DNA of 45,797 bases, from assembly GCF_009664975.1 (NCBI RefSeq), contig NZ_WJXB01000024.1, positions 1 through 45,797 of the forward strand, given 5' to 3'. The DNA comes from Paenibacillus monticola (lineage in GTDB: Bacteria; Bacillota; Bacilli; Paenibacillales; Paenibacillaceae). Every line of letters begins with the position of its first letter. Position 1 is the stretch's first letter. The translations under genes and the position numbers were made by a program. Below are positions 16,277-23,215 of this stretch, in pieces. The notes under the pieces were generated by a model. The model did not search any database and was not told the origin of the DNA. It saw only the letters and a program-made list of their open reading frames with translations.

Positions 16277-16762
16277 TTATTTATTATAGACCATGCAATA
16301 AAAGGGTTTATCTCCAGTCGGAGTTCGCCGTTCATAAGTATCCGTAATCGTAAAACCACACTTTCGGTAGGTAAGAATCGCCCGTTGGTTCCACGTTAAC
16401 ACCTCCAGATCAATCTCACGTTCCGGGTAACGCTTCAGAGCAGCTTCTACAATAGATCCTACAAATAGATGGCCTAGTCCATGTCCACATAGATCTGGAC
16501 GCATTCCAATCCCTAGTCTAACTACACCTTCCATCGGAAATAGCTGGGCGAATCCGCATAAAATCCCTTGGTCATTGATTACGGAAACATATTGTTCTTG
16601 GCGAAGCAGTGGATCTCCAAATTCAATATTGAGCGCCTGCATTTGCTCCCAGGGCATCCAGCCATAAATATTATAGGGGGGCTTGTAAATCCACTCGCAG
16701 ATGTCTTTTGCATGTTTGATCTCCATAGGAACAACGTGGAAAGTAACCGATGAACTAATCAT
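16277..16762 (-). CDS. GNAT N-acetyltransferase
   Basis: 161 aa with GNAT core features: N-terminal VVPMEIKHAKDICEWIY, central strands QEQYVSVINDQGILCGFAQLF, the acetyl-CoA binding region LGIGMRPDLCGHGLGHLFVG and the C-terminal LTWNQRAILTYRKCGF. Substrate unknown. ATG 16762 follows AAAGGAGG at about 11 bp. It stands alone: the NlpC/P60 gene upstream ends in its own terminator at 16944-16990. Confidence 0.88.
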   Translation of the reverse strand: MISSSVTFHVVPMEIKHAKDICEWIYKPPYNIYGWMPWEQMQALNIEFGDPLLRQEQYVSVINDQGILCGFAQLFPMEGVVRLGIGMRPDLCGHGLGHLFVGSIVEAALKRYPEREIDLEVLTWNQRAILTYRKCGFTITDTYERRTPTGDKPFYCMVYNK

Positions 16763-16943
16763 TAGCTCAGAGACCTCCTTTCACGAGGGCAATAATTTCT
16801 TATCTAATTATATACAAAAAGACCTTCCTTTGGCTCATAAACTTTATAAAAAAGGGGGGTTCGATAAATTGCTATTATATATAAAGTGTTTATTGTTAAT
16901 TTGTGTTTTACAAGTATTGTAAGGGGTAATAAATAGTAGACAC

Positions 16944-16990
16944 AAAAAAAGCTCTCCCCCAAGATTTCGGCAAAAATCCTGGAAAAGAGC
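16944..16990 (-). terminator. Terminator of NlpC/P60 gene copy 1
   Basis: On the minus strand a 17-bp stem from GCTCTTTTCC to its partner GGGGGAGAGC (several G-U pairs, loop TTGCCG) is followed by seven U. Confidence 0.88.
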
Positions 16991-17007
16991 CTATGTATTA
17001 ATACTTC

Positions 17008-17499
17008 TTACTGCACATTATCATTGTCTTCAGAATCAGTAGCGAGCGTTTGATAAGCATCTGTGCTCATAATTCGTTTGGCGCCAACGTAACGGCTGAC
17101 GTAGTAGCTATCGTTTAGCGAGCTGATGGTTACGCCACGTGAGGAAGAAGCGTGTGCGAATTTACCGTCACCAACATAAATACCGACATGAGAAACACCT
17201 TTACCTGTTGTATTAAAAAACACAAGATCACCAGGTCTAATCTCATCACGGGAAATAGCAGAACCCATTTGGTATTGGGAACCAGATTGGTGCGGCAGAT
17301 CGATGCCAATCTTATCAAAGACGTACATTGTAAATCCAGAGCAATCAAAGCCGTTCGTTGAGATGCCACCGGAAACATACTTAGTCCCGATTGCTTTGTC
17401 AATCACTTTATCCATTTTAGAATCCGCGAATGCGCTTCCCATTCCCATTGTAAGAAAAATAGAAAAGCTTAGTACTGCTGCTGCCAACTTCTTCTTCAA
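17008..17499 (-). CDS. Secreted NlpC/P60 peptidoglycan endopeptidase, copy 1
   Basis: 163 aa with a signal peptide cleaved after the SAFA stretch (about residue 25) and a single NlpC/P60 domain. Catalytic Cys53 (NGFDCSGFT), His104 (GVSHVGIYVG) and third polar residue His116 (KFAHASSS) are visible. It should cleave stem-peptide bonds (gamma-D-Glu to diamino acid) in the wall. It has no separate wall-binding domain. It starts with TTG 17499 behind GGAAGGGG. A c-di-AMP riboswitch and its own promoter precede it, and a close paralogue lies 1 kb upstream. Confidence 0.93.
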   Translation of the reverse strand: MKKKLAAAVLSFSIFLTMGMGSAFADSKMDKVIDKAIGTKYVSGGISTNGFDCSGFTMYVFDKIGIDLPHQSGSQYQMGSAISRDEIRPGDLVFFNTTGKGVSHVGIYVGDGKFAHASSSRGVTISSLNDSYYVSRYVGAKRIMSTDAYQTLATDSEDNDNVQ

Positions 17500-17519
17500 A
17501 AGTGTAAACCCCTTCCAAA

Positions 17520-17643
17520 TGCCTACGAGGTTAGCTTAAGGGTTCGGTTGAAGGTCCCCTATGACCCCTCTGTTAAATAGGAGGTCAATTCACCCAAAGT
17601 GGTTCCCCCGTTTCCCTAATTGTTAGGGAACTCGGCACGTACT
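17520..17643 (-). ncRNA. c-di-AMP riboswitch (ydaO/yuaA leader), copy 1
   Basis: On the minus strand the segment shows the ydaO hallmarks in order: a GGGGGAACC core, GGGTGAATTGACCTCC, then ATAGGGGACCTTC, ACCGAACCC and the 3' end AGCTAACCTCGTAGGC. Its 3' end is about 20 nt from the TTG start of the NlpC/P60 gene. In this family c-di-AMP binding normally turns off expression of cell-wall hydrolases and osmolyte or potassium transporters. Confidence 0.93.
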
Positions 17644-17737
17644 GTTGATTAGGAATAGCTGTATTCAATACATGACAAAACTTTCGTAAAAGACAACTTA
17701 ATGATTACAAAAATGTTACTATAAGCTCGATGCGATA

Positions 17738-17766
17738 ATTGTAACAAACACAGCGGCAGTTGGCAA
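17738..17766 (-). promoter_or_regulatory. Promoter of riboswitch/NlpC unit 1
   Basis: TTGCCA (17761-17766) and TACAAT (17738-17743) with a 17-bp spacer and an extended TGT before the -10. It is matched in position by the promoter of unit 2. The transcript would start about 90 nt before the riboswitch; the leader shares a TAGTAACA..TTTGTAATC stretch with unit 2. Confidence 0.8.
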
Positions 17767-17934
17767 TCCTTTATAATATATTTATGCCTAATAATTGTGT
17801 TTTTTTTGAACTGATAATGCCTATAAACGTTGAAATAACGGCTAAATTGTCTTTTTTACAATATTTTCTTGTGTTTTCTGTTAAAAAGCTGTTTCGACGA
17901 TGTTAAATATGTGTAAAAGGTAGAATAAGGAAAA

Positions 17935-17974
17935 GAAAAAACCCAGAATGATTATGGTGATAATCACTTCAGGT
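17935..17974 (-). terminator. Terminator of NlpC/P60 gene copy 2
   Basis: On the minus strand ACCTGAAGTGATTAT pairs with ATAATCATTCTGGGT (one mismatch, some G-U), loop CACC, followed by TTTTTTC. Confidence 0.82.
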
Positions 17975-18011
17975 TCATATAGTTTAAAGAGGTTATAGTT
18001 GTCGGGGAATT

Positions 18012-18494
18012 TCAATCATAAGCTACAGTTTTGTATGCAGTAGTACTCATAACTCTTTTAGCGCCTACATAACGGTTGGCCCAATAGTTCTCGTTAAGTG
18101 AACTGATGATTACACCACGTGAAGAGGAAGATTGTGCGAATTTCCCGCTGCCCACAAAGATTCCAACATGGGATATCCCTGCGCCGGTAGTATTGAAGAA
18201 TACAAGGTCTCCAGGACGCATGTTATTGCGGGAAACTGCTGTTCCCACGCTATATTGCGCTTTTGAAGTACGTGGAAGAGCAAGGCCGAGATTTTTGAAG
18301 ACGTATTTAGTAAACCCGGAACAGTCAAATCCATTGGTACTGATCCCACCTGTTTTATAAGTGGTACCCAGTGTTTTGGAGATTACTGTGTCCATTTTGG
18401 AGTCCGCAAAAGCACTACCTGTTCCCAAAGTGAATGCCATGAGAAGTCCTAGCGCCGCTGCGGCGCATTTTTTCTTTAAATTCTGTCTGTTCAA
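18012..18494 (-). CDS. Secreted NlpC/P60 peptidoglycan endopeptidase, copy 2
   Basis: 160 aa, paralogue of the gene 1 kb downstream, with the same plan: signal peptide ending near SAFA (about residue 30) and one NlpC/P60 domain with Cys58 (NGFDCSGFT) and His109 (GISHVGIFVG). The third polar residue is Gln121 (KFAQSSSS) where copy 1 has His; the family tolerates His, Asn or Gln here. I start at TTG 18494, 8 bp after GGAAGGAG; the frame is open up to 18512 but that would place the start inside the riboswitch and use the ribosome site as codons. It has its own promoter, riboswitch and terminator. Confidence 0.92.
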   Translation of the reverse strand: MNRQNLKKKCAAAALGLLMAFTLGTGSAFADSKMDTVISKTLGTTYKTGGISTNGFDCSGFTKYVFKNLGLALPRTSKAQYSVGTAVSRNNMRPGDLVFFNTTGAGISHVGIFVGSGKFAQSSSSRGVIISSLNENYWANRYVGAKRVMSTTAYKTVAYD

Positions 18495-18512
18495 AAGATG
18501 TACTCCTTCCAA

Positions 18513-18632
18513 TGCCTGCGAGGTTAGCTTAAGGGTTCGGTAGAAGGTTCACCTATGATCCCTCTGTTAGGAGATCAATTCACCCAAAATATGGTTCCCC
18601 CACTCCCCGGTGCAGGGAATTTGGCGTGTTAT
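18513..18632 (-). ncRNA. c-di-AMP riboswitch (ydaO/yuaA leader), copy 2
   Basis: On the minus strand: GGGGGAACC, GGGTGAATTGATCTCC, ATAGGTGAACCTTC, ACCGAACCC and AGCTAACCTCGCAGGC. It is clearly homologous to the copy at 17520-17643 but has diverged in loops. It leads directly into the ribosome site of the second NlpC/P60 gene. Confidence 0.93.
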
Positions 18633-18739
18633 GCACCAGAATAGTGACGTATCAACAATATCGAAATCCAATAACGTATATACAATGATGAAGAAAAGAT
18701 TTAAAAGATTACAAAGTTGTTACTACTAGTACAGGCATC

Positions 18740-18768
18740 ATTGTATCAAAGGAGTTAAGGTTTTGCAA
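18740..18768 (-). promoter_or_regulatory. Promoter of riboswitch/NlpC unit 2
   Basis: TTGCAA (18763-18768), a 17-bp spacer and TACAAT (18740-18745) with an extended TGA. The offset from the unit 1 promoter is 1002 bp. Confidence 0.8.
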
Positions 18769-18789
18769 ACTCTTATTATATTTGTAATC

Positions 18790-18835
18790 AAAAAAGAGTT
18801 TCCTCTTCTGTTTGCAGAAGGGGAGACTCTTTTTT
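18790..18835. terminator. Bidirectional terminator
   Basis: AAAAAAGAGT...CTTCTG pairs with CAGAAG...ACTCTTTTTT around a TTTG loop. On the minus strand it ends the M1 peptidase/membrane protein operon. Confidence 0.88.
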
Positions 18836-18855
18836 AATGTCCTTAGAAGATGAAT

Positions 18856-19689
18856 TTATTGTGGAAAGGCCTTACTTTTCCAAAGATGGTATTGTGCTGT
18901 GATTCCCCACATTTTGAAAAGAGTGGAGGGGAGCGGTGAAATTTGGCGGATAAGGAGTGCAGGCAGTCCAGGGCAGAAGATTCCGGTCAATCCGCCGATC
19001 AGTAGCAGAATCAGCCCTGCAGTCCCAAGTATAATGGATATCCCAATAGCAGGGATGCTAACCCTCAAACAGATCAACAGCGAGGAGAACATCCCGGTGC
19101 CACTGGTGTAGCCAAACTGTATATATAGAAGTACTAAGCGAATAAAGAAGATATACACCAGCCATATGAGGATATAAGGAACCAGCTTGAATAATATTGT
19201 ATAGTCCAGAAAGGAGGGCAGCAGCAGCCCGTACATTTTTGGGGCAAGCCAATAAAGCGGCAATAGAGTCAGGAGCCATTCAATCAGACTAAAGAGCAAA
19301 ACGGGTAGTCCATAGATTTTCATGCCTGAGAAAAAAAACAAGCCACGCTCTCCCTTGCGTTCCTGATGCAATTCATGCAGTAGTCCCGCCCGTATGAAGG
19401 GCGATAGCAGCAAGCGTAAAGCAGCCAAGCCCAGCAAAGTCCACAGCCAACGCTGCACTGCCGGATCGGAGCTCAAGCTGAACTGGCCTTCAATATAGTA
19501 TAACAATCTGCCGATTTCACTGCCCCCAGCGTTTATATCGGGATAATGCAGAAGAATCGGAACAATAGCAGCGCGCACGAACCTGTACATAAAGTAGCCC
19601 CAGAGCAGACGATATATGAATAACAGGATCAGAATATAAAGTTGCTCCTTCATGCAGTACCAGCCACGGGTTATTGATCTTTTCACCAT
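18856..19689 (-). CDS. Integral membrane protein of unknown function
   Basis: 277 aa with about six hydrophobic segments (LYILILLFIYRLLWGYF; WTLLGLAALRLLLSPF; LPVLLFSLIEWLLTLLPLYWL; LVPYILIWLVYIFFIRLVLLYI; IPAIGISIILGTAGLILLLIGG; a short one after it). No transporter or enzyme motif is seen. It starts at ATG 19689 after GAGGTGAG, 7 bp from the peptidase stop; the open frame reaches 19728 but would then overlap the peptidase. The tight spacing implies an operon with the M1 peptidase, perhaps a membrane partner for it. Confidence 0.75.
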   Translation of the reverse strand: MVKRSITRGWYCMKEQLYILILLFIYRLLWGYFMYRFVRAAIVPILLHYPDINAGGSEIGRLLYYIEGQFSLSSDPAVQRWLWTLLGLAALRLLLSPFIRAGLLHELHQERKGERGLFFFSGMKIYGLPVLLFSLIEWLLTLLPLYWLAPKMYGLLLPSFLDYTILFKLVPYILIWLVYIFFIRLVLLYIQFGYTSGTGMFSSLLICLRVSIPAIGISIILGTAGLILLLIGGLTGIFCPGLPALLIRQISPLPSTLFKMWGITAQYHLWKSKAFPQ

Positions 19690-19696
19690 TCTCACC

Positions 19697-21709
19697 TCAC
19701 CAGACAAGAGTTCCGAGCACTGATTCAAGCAGTTTCGTCATACTTACCGTCCAGCGGGAGAGTGTATCCTGATCCAGTGCCGCCAGTTTGAAGTTGTTGA
19801 TATGTTTACTCTCCAGCAGAATGGAGTGATCAGGATCAATCTCAGCGGATAGCAGCGGCGCATTATGGAATAGCTGGAATGTAGTTTCCTTGTGCTCCCC
19901 GCTCCAGATACGCTCCATCGTATATCCGTCGGAGAAGGTGAACTTAAGGGGGACGTTTGCATAAGCACTCCCTTTATTCACGACCTTTACCAGCGATTCA
20001 TAGCTATGTGCGTCCCCACTGTTGCTCTTATTAGAAGGAATAGTAATATTCTCTATAGCAAAATCTGGAGCCCCACCGCTATACACATATTGGTCAAAAT
20101 AAGTCTGCCAAGATTTCCCGGTCACTTTCTCCACAATTTTCTGGAAATCGGAGGTGGAGGGATGCTGGAAGCGGTACTTATGGGTATAAGAAGACATGAT
20201 GGCAGCCATAACCTTAGCACTTGTCAACCGTTCGATATCCTTAAGCACCAGCTTGCCACGAATATATACATTTCGGGTGTATGAATCGGCTCCTCCGTAT
20301 TTCCAGGTTTCTAGATCCAACGGTTGCGAGGTAGTTACCAGACTGGATTGCAGGGGGAGGTTGGCCATAATACCATACTCTTGCTCCATTAGCTTATCTT
20401 CGGCATAGGAGGTGAAGCTTTCGTCCAGCCAAGCCTCCTCAAATTCATTGCTCGCCACCATGCCGTAGAAATACTGATGACCTATTTCATGGATGATGGT
20501 GCGCTCGAGTGAGGTGTTCGGAGAAATCTCAGCAGCACCGAAAGCCGTAATCAGTGTAGGATATTCCATTCCCCCAGCGCCGTTCCCCCCTTTGGGAGGG
20601 ACGACGATAGACAGAGTGGAGTAGGGATAAGGGCCATACCATTTGCTAAAGGAGGTAAGGGCAGCTTTGGCAGCCTGAAAGTAGCGCTCCTTTAGATCCT
20701 GATGCAAAGGGTCCAGATACAGCTTAATTCGCACACCGGGAACCTCCGGTGTAGAGAGGGCTTCTTCTGCGTACACAAAGTCAGGAGATGCGGCCCAGGC
20801 GAAGTCATGGACATCATCTGCGTAGAACTGATATATTTTCTGTTCCTGCTTCAGTTTGGCATTTTTGACAGGGAACCCGGTTGCCGCGACCGTATAATTT
20901 GAGGGAACGGAAATGGTTACATTGTATATTCCGAAATCGCTATAGAATTCAGAGGTACCGTGGTATTGATGCAGATTCCAACCTTCTTCGGTCACTCCTC
21001 GAGTTCCGGCAGGTTCGTAGACGCTAAGCTTGGGAAACCATTGACCAGCCATAACGAAATTCCCTGAAGTGCCCATGCGGGCAAATATTTTGGGCAGTTT
21101 GACTTCAAACTGAAGTTTGAGTGTGACGCTCTCTCCACCATTAACGGGCTGGGGGAGATGTACCTTGACCAATGTCTTATCATTTATATTGCCGTCATCC
21201 GGTTGTACATATTGCACTCTCTGAAGCAGTGATACCCCCTCTGTGGTACGCAGATCAGTTAAAGTCATGCTGCCGAATCCGTTATCAGGCATACTGTCTC
21301 CCCTCAGCTCGCCCCCTGACTCTTGCATAAAAGTTGTATCTGTGGAGGAAAATGCATTTGGATATAAATGAAAGTACAAATCACTTACCGGTTTTACACC
21401 AGGGTGGGTCCATGTTACCGTCTCAGAGGCCTTTAAAGTTTCTGTATCCGGAACAAGCTGCACGTCGATGTGATATTCAGCAACTCTTTGGCTTAGTGCC
21501 TCAGTGACCGGGACGGGGGAATAATCCGGAAGCGGCAGTTGCCGGGCGATTGTCTTGGGTGTGGTTACTAGGGACTTGGCCTCTTTTGGGGCAGAGATGG
21601 TTACAGCAACAGGACGAAGCCCTGAAAAGACATCTATTGCCCCTCCTAGTAGAGCTAGGGTGGCCAGGGTCGCAAGGATAATTTTGGACCTTAATGACAG
21701 TGGCTTCAT
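19697..21709 (-). CDS. M1-family zinc metallopeptidase, membrane or secreted
   Basis: 670 aa. An N-terminal hydrophobic segment (ILATLATLALLGGAI, residues 11-25) acts as signal or anchor. The N-terminal beta domain of M1 enzymes is followed by the exopeptidase-type GGMEY motif (379-383), the zinc site HEIGH (His407, Glu408, His411) and Glu430 in EAWLDESF. It should remove N-terminal residues from peptides on the outer face, but the substrate is unknown. The region between about 570 and 640 looks like a C-terminal beta sandwich. It is followed 7 bp later by a membrane protein gene and is transcribed divergently from ywhD. Confidence 0.92.
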   Translation of the reverse strand: MKPLSLRSKIILATLATLALLGGAIDVFSGLRPVAVTISAPKEAKSLVTTPKTIARQLPLPDYSPVPVTEALSQRVAEYHIDVQLVPDTETLKASETVTWTHPGVKPVSDLYFHLYPNAFSSTDTTFMQESGGELRGDSMPDNGFGSMTLTDLRTTEGVSLLQRVQYVQPDDGNINDKTLVKVHLPQPVNGGESVTLKLQFEVKLPKIFARMGTSGNFVMAGQWFPKLSVYEPAGTRGVTEEGWNLHQYHGTSEFYSDFGIYNVTISVPSNYTVAATGFPVKNAKLKQEQKIYQFYADDVHDFAWAASPDFVYAEEALSTPEVPGVRIKLYLDPLHQDLKERYFQAAKAALTSFSKWYGPYPYSTLSIVVPPKGGNGAGGMEYPTLITAFGAAEISPNTSLERTIIHEIGHQYFYGMVASNEFEEAWLDESFTSYAEDKLMEQEYGIMANLPLQSSLVTTSQPLDLETWKYGGADSYTRNVYIRGKLVLKDIERLTSAKVMAAIMSSYTHKYRFQHPSTSDFQKIVEKVTGKSWQTYFDQYVYSGGAPDFAIENITIPSNKSNSGDAHSYESLVKVVNKGSAYANVPLKFTFSDGYTMERIWSGEHKETTFQLFHNAPLLSAEIDPDHSILLESKHINNFKLAALDQDTLSRWTVSMTKLLESVLGTLVW

Positions 21710-21812
21710 ACAATAATTCCTCCCGTGACAAGCATCTACGGAATGTATATGTTTGCATTCGCCGTATTATTAGCTAAAATTAAATTATTCGTAAGAGGAA
21801 GGATGTGCACCT

Positions 21813-22319
21813 GTGGATAATCTACAACCGGAAGGCAAGAAACAGATTGCCTTGAATATTGTGAATGCGAAGAGCAAACATAAAGGCTTTGGAGCAGGCT
21901 CTATAGATCTGAACAATGTGTCTCCAGTCATTATTGACGGAGGTGAGGCGGTCATTGATATCGGTGCCATGCATGCCAAGAGCAAGGTAGAAAAGGGTAT
22001 TAAATTCTCCACGAATCGTGAGGATGTTCCGGATGGAAGACAGGTTTGGGTAGTGTGGGTCGCTGTCGATCGGTTACCAGAAGGACAATTTTATGCTGGA
22101 ATCACGTCTTGTGAGATGTGGATAGATGCTGAAGCGCGTCGTGGCTGGAAGATTCTTGCCGAGCATGTAAATAAGCTTGATGCAGCGCTTAAGCGCAAGA
22201 TCAATGTGGACGGGCTTGGAGCAACAGAAAAGGCTGCACTGAAATCATTGTTGATTTCCCATAATGAGGTTTGGTGGGATGCGTCACCGCTGGAACTGAA
22301 GACAGCACTGTCAGATTAG
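21813..22319 (+). CDS. ywhD: YwhD family protein
   Basis: 168 aa. It matches B. subtilis YwhD along its length, for example GFGAGSIDLNNVSPVIID, AVIDIGAMHAKSKVEKGIKF, REDVPDGRQVWVVWV and EHVNKLDAALKRK. The function of YwhD is not established. It starts with GTG 21813, 9 bp after AGGAAGGA. In B. subtilis ywhD adjoins pbpG; here a class A PBP gene lies 0.9 kb downstream on the other strand, so the neighbourhood is partly kept. A bidirectional terminator follows. Confidence 0.9.
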   Translation: MDNLQPEGKKQIALNIVNAKSKHKGFGAGSIDLNNVSPVIIDGGEAVIDIGAMHAKSKVEKGIKFSTNREDVPDGRQVWVVWVAVDRLPEGQFYAGITSCEMWIDAEARRGWKILAEHVNKLDAALKRKINVDGLGATEKAALKSLLISHNEVWWDASPLELKTALSD

Positions 22320-22355
22320 AGCGAAGTTACTTCCTGTTGAGAGGGACAATATAAG

Positions 22356-22401
22356 AAAAAAGGCTTCGCCTTTCCTGTCTCAGGAGGGCGAAGCCTTTTT
22401 T
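22356..22401. terminator. Bidirectional terminator between ywhD and the AbrB-like gene
   Basis: AAAAAAGGCTTCGCC pairs with GGCGAAGCCTTTTTT; inner loop with CCTG/CAGG. Symmetrical A and T runs allow use in both directions. Confidence 0.92.
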
Positions 22402-22419
22402 AATAAATTTACAACCCTA

Positions 22420-22890
22420 TTATTTGCTCGTAGAGCTAAATTTGCGTTTTAGCTGGCTCACTCTTGCCTGGCTAATACCCAGTATTTCAGCGAGCCCTTT
22501 CTGATTAGCGAAGGGATGATCTACAATGGCTTGTTGCAGGCGCTGGTTCATTTCTTCGGTCTTTGTTCGGCGGATACTGTTAGTATGTACAGCGGACTCC
22601 TGTGCATCCTCTTGGCGTGGTTCTGACTCTTGCGAGATTCGCTCCGGATTGCCCAGTTCTTTCACACAATTGCTACAAATAAATTGATCTTTATAATAGC
22701 TTACCTGCTCAAGGCTTCTGCAAAATGTACATTCGGTAGAGGTGTACTTTCTTAGTACAATAATATTCTCGTCTAAAATAAAAAATTCGATCGGATCTCC
22801 AATGTCGATATTACGTGTCATCCTAATTTCTACGGGAACTACAATTCTGCCAAGACTGTCTAAACTCCGGATCATGCCTGTATCTTTCAT
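22420..22890 (-). CDS. AbrB-type regulator with zinc ribbon and C-terminal HTH
   Basis: 156 aa in three parts. Residues 5-50 form an AbrB/SpoVT swapped-hairpin DNA-binding domain (IRSLDSLGRIVVPVEIR...). Residues 54-75 hold a CxxC-14-CxxC set (Cys54, Cys57, Cys72, Cys75) that looks like a zinc ribbon. After an acidic linker (80-105), residues 113-150 form a helix-turn-helix (LAEILGISQARVSQLKRKF). It is likely a transcription regulator, possibly of transition-state or sporulation genes; the target is unknown. On the minus strand an extended -10 promoter (TGTTATAAT, 22935-22943) lies about 50 bp upstream. Confidence 0.85.
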   Translation of the reverse strand: MKDTGMIRSLDSLGRIVVPVEIRMTRNIDIGDPIEFFILDENIIVLRKYTSTECTFCRSLEQVSYYKDQFICSNCVKELGNPERISQESEPRQEDAQESAVHTNSIRRTKTEEMNQRLQQAIVDHPFANQKGLAEILGISQARVSQLKRKFSSTSK

Positions 22891-23000
22891 CCCATGTCCC
22901 TCATTTAATCATATATTTTTGGTGAATATCTATTATTATAACAGTAATTGTAATATTAGAGAACAAGAAAGCGTATTCATTGAATGAAATTTGATTTGCG

Positions 23001-23096
23001 CCATGTTCAGACATGGTCAACCATTGATAGCCAAGCTGAGTAGCTTGAGCAATAAGAACCTCTCCGTTCGTGAAACTAGAAGGGAGAGGTTTTTTG
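23001..23096 (+). other. Hairpins plus orphan terminator, possible small RNA
   Basis: Within the 325-bp gap 22891-23215, three hairpins follow on the + strand: CCATGT-TCAG-ACATGG (23001-23016), AAGCT-GAGT-AGCTT (23034-23047), and AACCTCTCC/GGAGAGGTT (23057-23091) followed by TTTTTTG. The last is a convincing intrinsic terminator with no gene in front of it on this strand. No clear promoter is visible, so a small RNA is only a possibility. Confidence 0.4.
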
Positions 23097-23215
23097 GGGT
23101 TCTTTTCTTTTTAACCGAATTTTGTACTACCGAAACGCTCTTAGGACTATTTAATAAGCAGAGTAATGTCTGAGCGCTCTCATCGTATCGCTAACGCTTG
23201 CTGTTGTAACTAAGG

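Noticed and set aside
21812..21820. A perfect DnaA box (TGTGGATAA) at the ywhD start
   Set aside because: It is isolated, overlaps the GTG start codon and first codons, and has no second box within 100 bp, so it is probably coincidence.
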